A DNA stretch of 8,611 nucleotides from an uncultured Succinatimonas sp. (GTDB taxonomy: Bacteria; Pseudomonadota; Gammaproteobacteria; Enterobacterales; Succinivibrionaceae). The notes under the pieces were generated by a model. It saw only the letters and a program-made list of their open reading frames with translations, did no database searches and was not told the origin of the DNA. Location: contig CALFLJ010000169.1 of the NCBI GenBank assembly GCA_937880335.1, positions 1-8,611 of the forward strand. The letters run 5' to 3'. Both the position numbers and the translations under genes were made by a program. This document shows, piece by piece, positions 6,174 through 8,611 of the stretch (positions are counted from its first letter, which is position 1; every line of letters begins with the position of its first letter).

Positions 6174-8029
6174 TAGGACAAACCAAGCTAGATAGATCTC
6201 TTATATTTGATGGAAAACTCGTTGGCTTAACAAATTATTTAAAGAAAATAGAAGATCTATCAAAAAAATTTAATGTTGTTTACTTTAAATCGCATCCTTA
6301 TGTGAAAGATAAAAGTTTATATGATGCAATAAGAAAAATAGAAAATATAAAATTTACAAATGAAAATATTTATAGGTTGTTGAGCTGTTCTGAAATTTCA
6401 ACTGTTATTGTAATTTCCTCTTCTGTACTATATGAAGCAAAATATTTTTCAAAGAAAGTTGTTTTTTTAAATAAAAAGTTCAACTTGTTTGAAAAAGAAT
6501 TTAACGAAAAGAATTATGTTTCTATAGATAGTGTGATTTTACAACCTTCATTCTGGCAGGACATTATATTTGGTGAATGTGAAGAAAAAGTTCCTTATAT
6601 TCCTATAAAACTTGACAGTAATACAATGAGAGCTGCATTAAATGATTTTTGGGGGTATACAGATTATGACCCTGTTGTTAGGGTTGTAAAAAAATCAAAT
6701 GTAAAAATAGAAGTAAGCCCATCTACGCATTCTGGAAAAGAAAACTATAAAAAAGGGATCGTTGGTAACATTGTTAACATTACAGATAAACTAAATTTAA
6801 ATTTTATAGGGGAGCTCGTTCGGTTTTATGCTTTAAATAAGAAGCTAGAAAAAGAAGCTAAAAAATTTATAGGAATAAAAGATATTCAATTTATAACATA
6901 TAGACCGGAAGCTCCTTTTGGAGGAAGAGGTGGGGCAGGCGCTGTTCAATCTGCTGTAAAAACAATACTTAAAGATAAATTAGAGAATTTATCTATAAGA
7001 TATTCTTTTTCTGAAAAGGATGGGGTTTGGCATTCTAAGAAAAATAAATATTTTGTTAAAAAAAGATTCCCAAAAATTTATTCTGAAGAATCAAGATGTT
7101 TTCAATTTTGGGCGTCTATGGTTTTTGTTTTTGATAAGGCAAAATCTGTTGATACATTGTATGTAACGCAAGATATTCCGACTGCATATGCTTTATCCTT
7201 AATGAGAAGAAAGTATATCTTGATCGTACATAGTCAAGGTGCAAGATTGGATGAAATTGATGCTTTGGGTGAGTATTTCAATAGATTTGAACGTCATATA
7301 ATAAATGTGATGGAGGATAAGGCCTTATTGAATGCATCAAAAGTTTACTTCCCATCACGTGGGGCTAGATTAGAGTTTGAGAAATCAAAATACAAAACAA
7401 GATCTGTTCTTGATAAGGTTAAATTTTCAGATACATGCTTATATAACACTTTGTATTATATTCCTACAGAAGTTGAACACGAATATATAAAGAAAAACGA
7501 TGAGCTCTTAACTTTTATATCCGTAGGAACTGTTACTTCTAGTAAGGGACAAGATAGAACATTTGAATATCTCAAGCATCTTGCTACTAAAAGACCAGAG
7601 CTAAAAATTAGATGGATTTGTGTGGGAAAAGGTCCGTTATTAGATAGCCTTGTAAAAGACTACTCTAATATGAAGATTTCTAATTTGGAAGTCCAGTTTC
7701 TTCAAAAAGTAGAGTATGCCCAAGTACAGTTTTTGTTAAAAATAAGTGACATCTATATAATGCTTCATAGGAAGTCCATTTTTGATCTTGCAACACTTGA
7801 AGCTATGAATAGAAATTGTATGCTTATACTTTCACGGTGTGGAGGTAACATAGAATTCAATAAAGCTGGTAATGTTGTTTTCAGTGATGACGATTTTGAT
7901 TTTGATAAGTTAAAGATTGAAAAATTAAAAAATATAAATAAAAGCACGTATATAGAATATTTTGGTAACGAGAAATTTAAAAAACAATGGACAGACGTTT
8001 TGCTGATGGAGGTTAAAGAAAATGAATAA
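6140..8029 (+). CDS. Bimodular capsule glycosyltransferase: C-terminal half of a GT99/Kdo-transferase-like module fused to a GT4-like module
   Basis: This is a 629-residue frame from ATG 6140, with no Shine-Dalgarno sequence. The frame is open upstream to 6089, and the true start is probably the ATG at 5613 in another frame. Residues 1-~215 complete the module begun there: LLVGQTKLDRSLI (10-22), FKSHPYVKD (49-57) and VISSSVLYEAKYFSKK (91-106), the nucleotide-sugar side of a GT-B fold. Residues ~245-629 form a second GT-B transferase resembling GT4: FITYRPEAPFGGRGGAGAVQ (251-270) at the N-terminus, HSQG (364-367), SVGTVTSSKGQDR (461-473), GKGPL (496-500), then HRKSIFDLATLEAM (543-556) and GGN (568-570). 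In the E-x7-E motif the second Glu is E554, but the first position is Ser546. Both modules should act in the cytoplasm, probably extending the repeat unit. Kdo as a donor for the first module is inference. It overlaps the next gene by eight bases. Confidence 0.78.
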   Translation: MFKAEKGSALLVGQTKLDRSLIFDGKLVGLTNYLKKIEDLSKKFNVVYFKSHPYVKDKSLYDAIRKIENIKFTNENIYRLLSCSEISTVIVISSSVLYEAKYFSKKVVFLNKKFNLFEKEFNEKNYVSIDSVILQPSFWQDIIFGECEEKVPYIPIKLDSNTMRAALNDFWGYTDYDPVVRVVKKSNVKIEVSPSTHSGKENYKKGIVGNIVNITDKLNLNFIGELVRFYALNKKLEKEAKKFIGIKDIQFITYRPEAPFGGRGGAGAVQSAVKTILKDKLENLSIRYSFSEKDGVWHSKKNKYFVKKRFPKIYSEESRCFQFWASMVFVFDKAKSVDTLYVTQDIPTAYALSLMRRKYILIVHSQGARLDEIDALGEYFNRFERHIINVMEDKALLNASKVYFPSRGARLEFEKSKYKTRSVLDKVKFSDTCLYNTLYYIPTEVEHEYIKKNDELLTFISVGTVTSSKGQDRTFEYLKHLATKRPELKIRWICVGKGPLLDSLVKDYSNMKISNLEVQFLQKVEYAQVQFLLKISDIYIMLHRKSIFDLATLEAMNRNCMLILSRCGGNIEFNKAGNVVFSDDDFDFDKLKIEKLKNINKSTYIEYFGNEKFKKQWTDVLLMEVKENE

Positions 8030-8611
8030 TATTAAGGAAATAGAATATAAAGATTATTTTGTTTACTGTAACCTTAACAGCGAATTTGAAGATAATGTTA
8101 CATTGGTTTATTTTGATCATGCCGGTGGACGAAATAGTAATAATGAGTCAATAGATAAAAATGTAGCTAAAAACAGGGTGGAAAAAGTTATAAAAAGCTA
8201 TTCTAAATTATGCAAAAATTTATGGTGTATTGTCCCGAAACTTTGTAATTGGTTTCAGTCTGCTGAAATATATATTGTCTTAGATGCGATAAATAGCTTA
8301 CGTAGCAGGTGCGTTTGTTTTGGGTTTAGCATGGGCGGATTTGGGGCAATAAATTTTTCTGGTTACTTGAATGCTGAATTTGTAGCTTTTCAACCTCAAT
8401 ATAAACTGGATGACAATGTACCCATGATTCCATTTTACAGATCTTGTTATCAAAATATAATTAGATTTTTTAGTGTTTCCAATATAGAGAATAATCTTTG
8501 TAAAAATCAAAAAGGATTGCTGTTTTTTGATCCGTATAATGAAGTTGATTTATACCATGCAAAGGAGATTTATAAAAAAACAAATTGTAACCTAATTGAA
8601 ATCCCTTATTC
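8022..8611 (+). CDS. Alpha/beta-hydrolase-fold protein, possible capsule O-acetyltransferase or esterase (3' truncated by window)
   Basis: The frame opens at ATG 8022, eight bases inside the preceding gene (ATGAATAA), and stays open to the window end, giving 196 residues. There is no signal peptide, so it is cytoplasmic. An early strand TLVYFDHAGG (27-36) resembles the oxyanion side of the alpha/beta-hydrolase fold. CFGFSMGGFGAINFS (99-113) is a nucleophile elbow G-x-S-x-G-G with Ser103 as the probable nucleophile, and FVAFQPQYKLDD follows, as in capsule-locus hydrolase-like proteins. The FFDPYNEVDLY region near the end could hold the acid residue; the catalytic His is probably beyond the window. 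Related-fold enzymes in capsule loci (for example the serogroup A meningococcal CsaC) transfer O-acetyl groups to the polysaccharide, which makes that role plausible here but unproven. It is unusually rich in cysteine (nine in 196). Confidence 0.7.
   Translation, partial: MNNIKEIEYKDYFVYCNLNSEFEDNVTLVYFDHAGGRNSNNESIDKNVAKNRVEKVIKSYSKLCKNLWCIVPKLCNWFQSAEIYIVLDAINSLRSRCVCFGFSMGGFGAINFSGYLNAEFVAFQPQYKLDDNVPMIPFYRSCYQNIIRFFSVSNIENNLCKNQKGLLFFDPYNEVDLYHAKEIYKKTNCNLIEIPY

Noticed and set aside
8298..8510. Minus-strand frame opposite the hydrolase gene
   Set aside because: It overlaps the hydrolase gene including its nucleophile elbow, and has no motif of its own.

Overview
This window is most of an ABC-transporter-dependent (group 2 type) capsular polysaccharide locus, read entirely on the + strand. 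The DNA is AT-rich, with frequent A/T runs, AGGA-type ribosome binding sites and overlapping genes. The order kpsM-kpsT-kpsE-kpsD, the lipobox lipoprotein and the KpsC end point to a Gram-negative, probably host-associated proteobacterium or campylobacterotan. The sequence does not settle the genus.

Layout. Bases 1-281 are the 3' end of a kpsC-type beta-Kdo transferase gene (lipid-linker synthesis). Bases 282-750 are a non-coding leader with three copies of a TGTA-containing motif and two inverted repeats. Bases 751-2606 hold a small lipoprotein gene, kpsM (ABC permease) and kpsT (ABC ATPase), tightly packed. Bases 2641-3778 are kpsE (periplasmic adaptor), broken by a one-base excess in a run of eight T. 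Bases 3771-5591 are kpsD (outer-membrane export channel). From 5613 the composition becomes visibly more AT-rich and the serotype-specific part begins. It holds a large two-part glycosyltransferase, itself interrupted by an apparent one-base loss near 6117, and then the start of an alpha/beta-hydrolase-like gene that runs off the window.

How the genes fit together. KpsC would build the Kdo linker on the lipid acceptor. The large glycosyltransferase (a Kdo-transferase-like module fused to a GT4-like module) would extend the repeat unit, and the hydrolase-fold protein may O-acetylate or otherwise modify it. KpsM/KpsT would move the chain across the inner membrane, and KpsE/KpsD would carry it to the surface. 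The lipoprotein is an unassigned accessory at the head of the export operon.

The main points of interest are two single-base frame breaks in otherwise well-formed capsule genes, one of them in a homopolymer. They suggest either phase variation or read/assembly error. A second T8 tract exists whose contraction would fuse kpsE to kpsD. The glycosyltransferase has an unusual bimodular architecture. The leader repeats may be regulatory. I did not find a clearly new type of system; the glycosyltransferase and the slippage-prone tracts are the best candidates for new biology.
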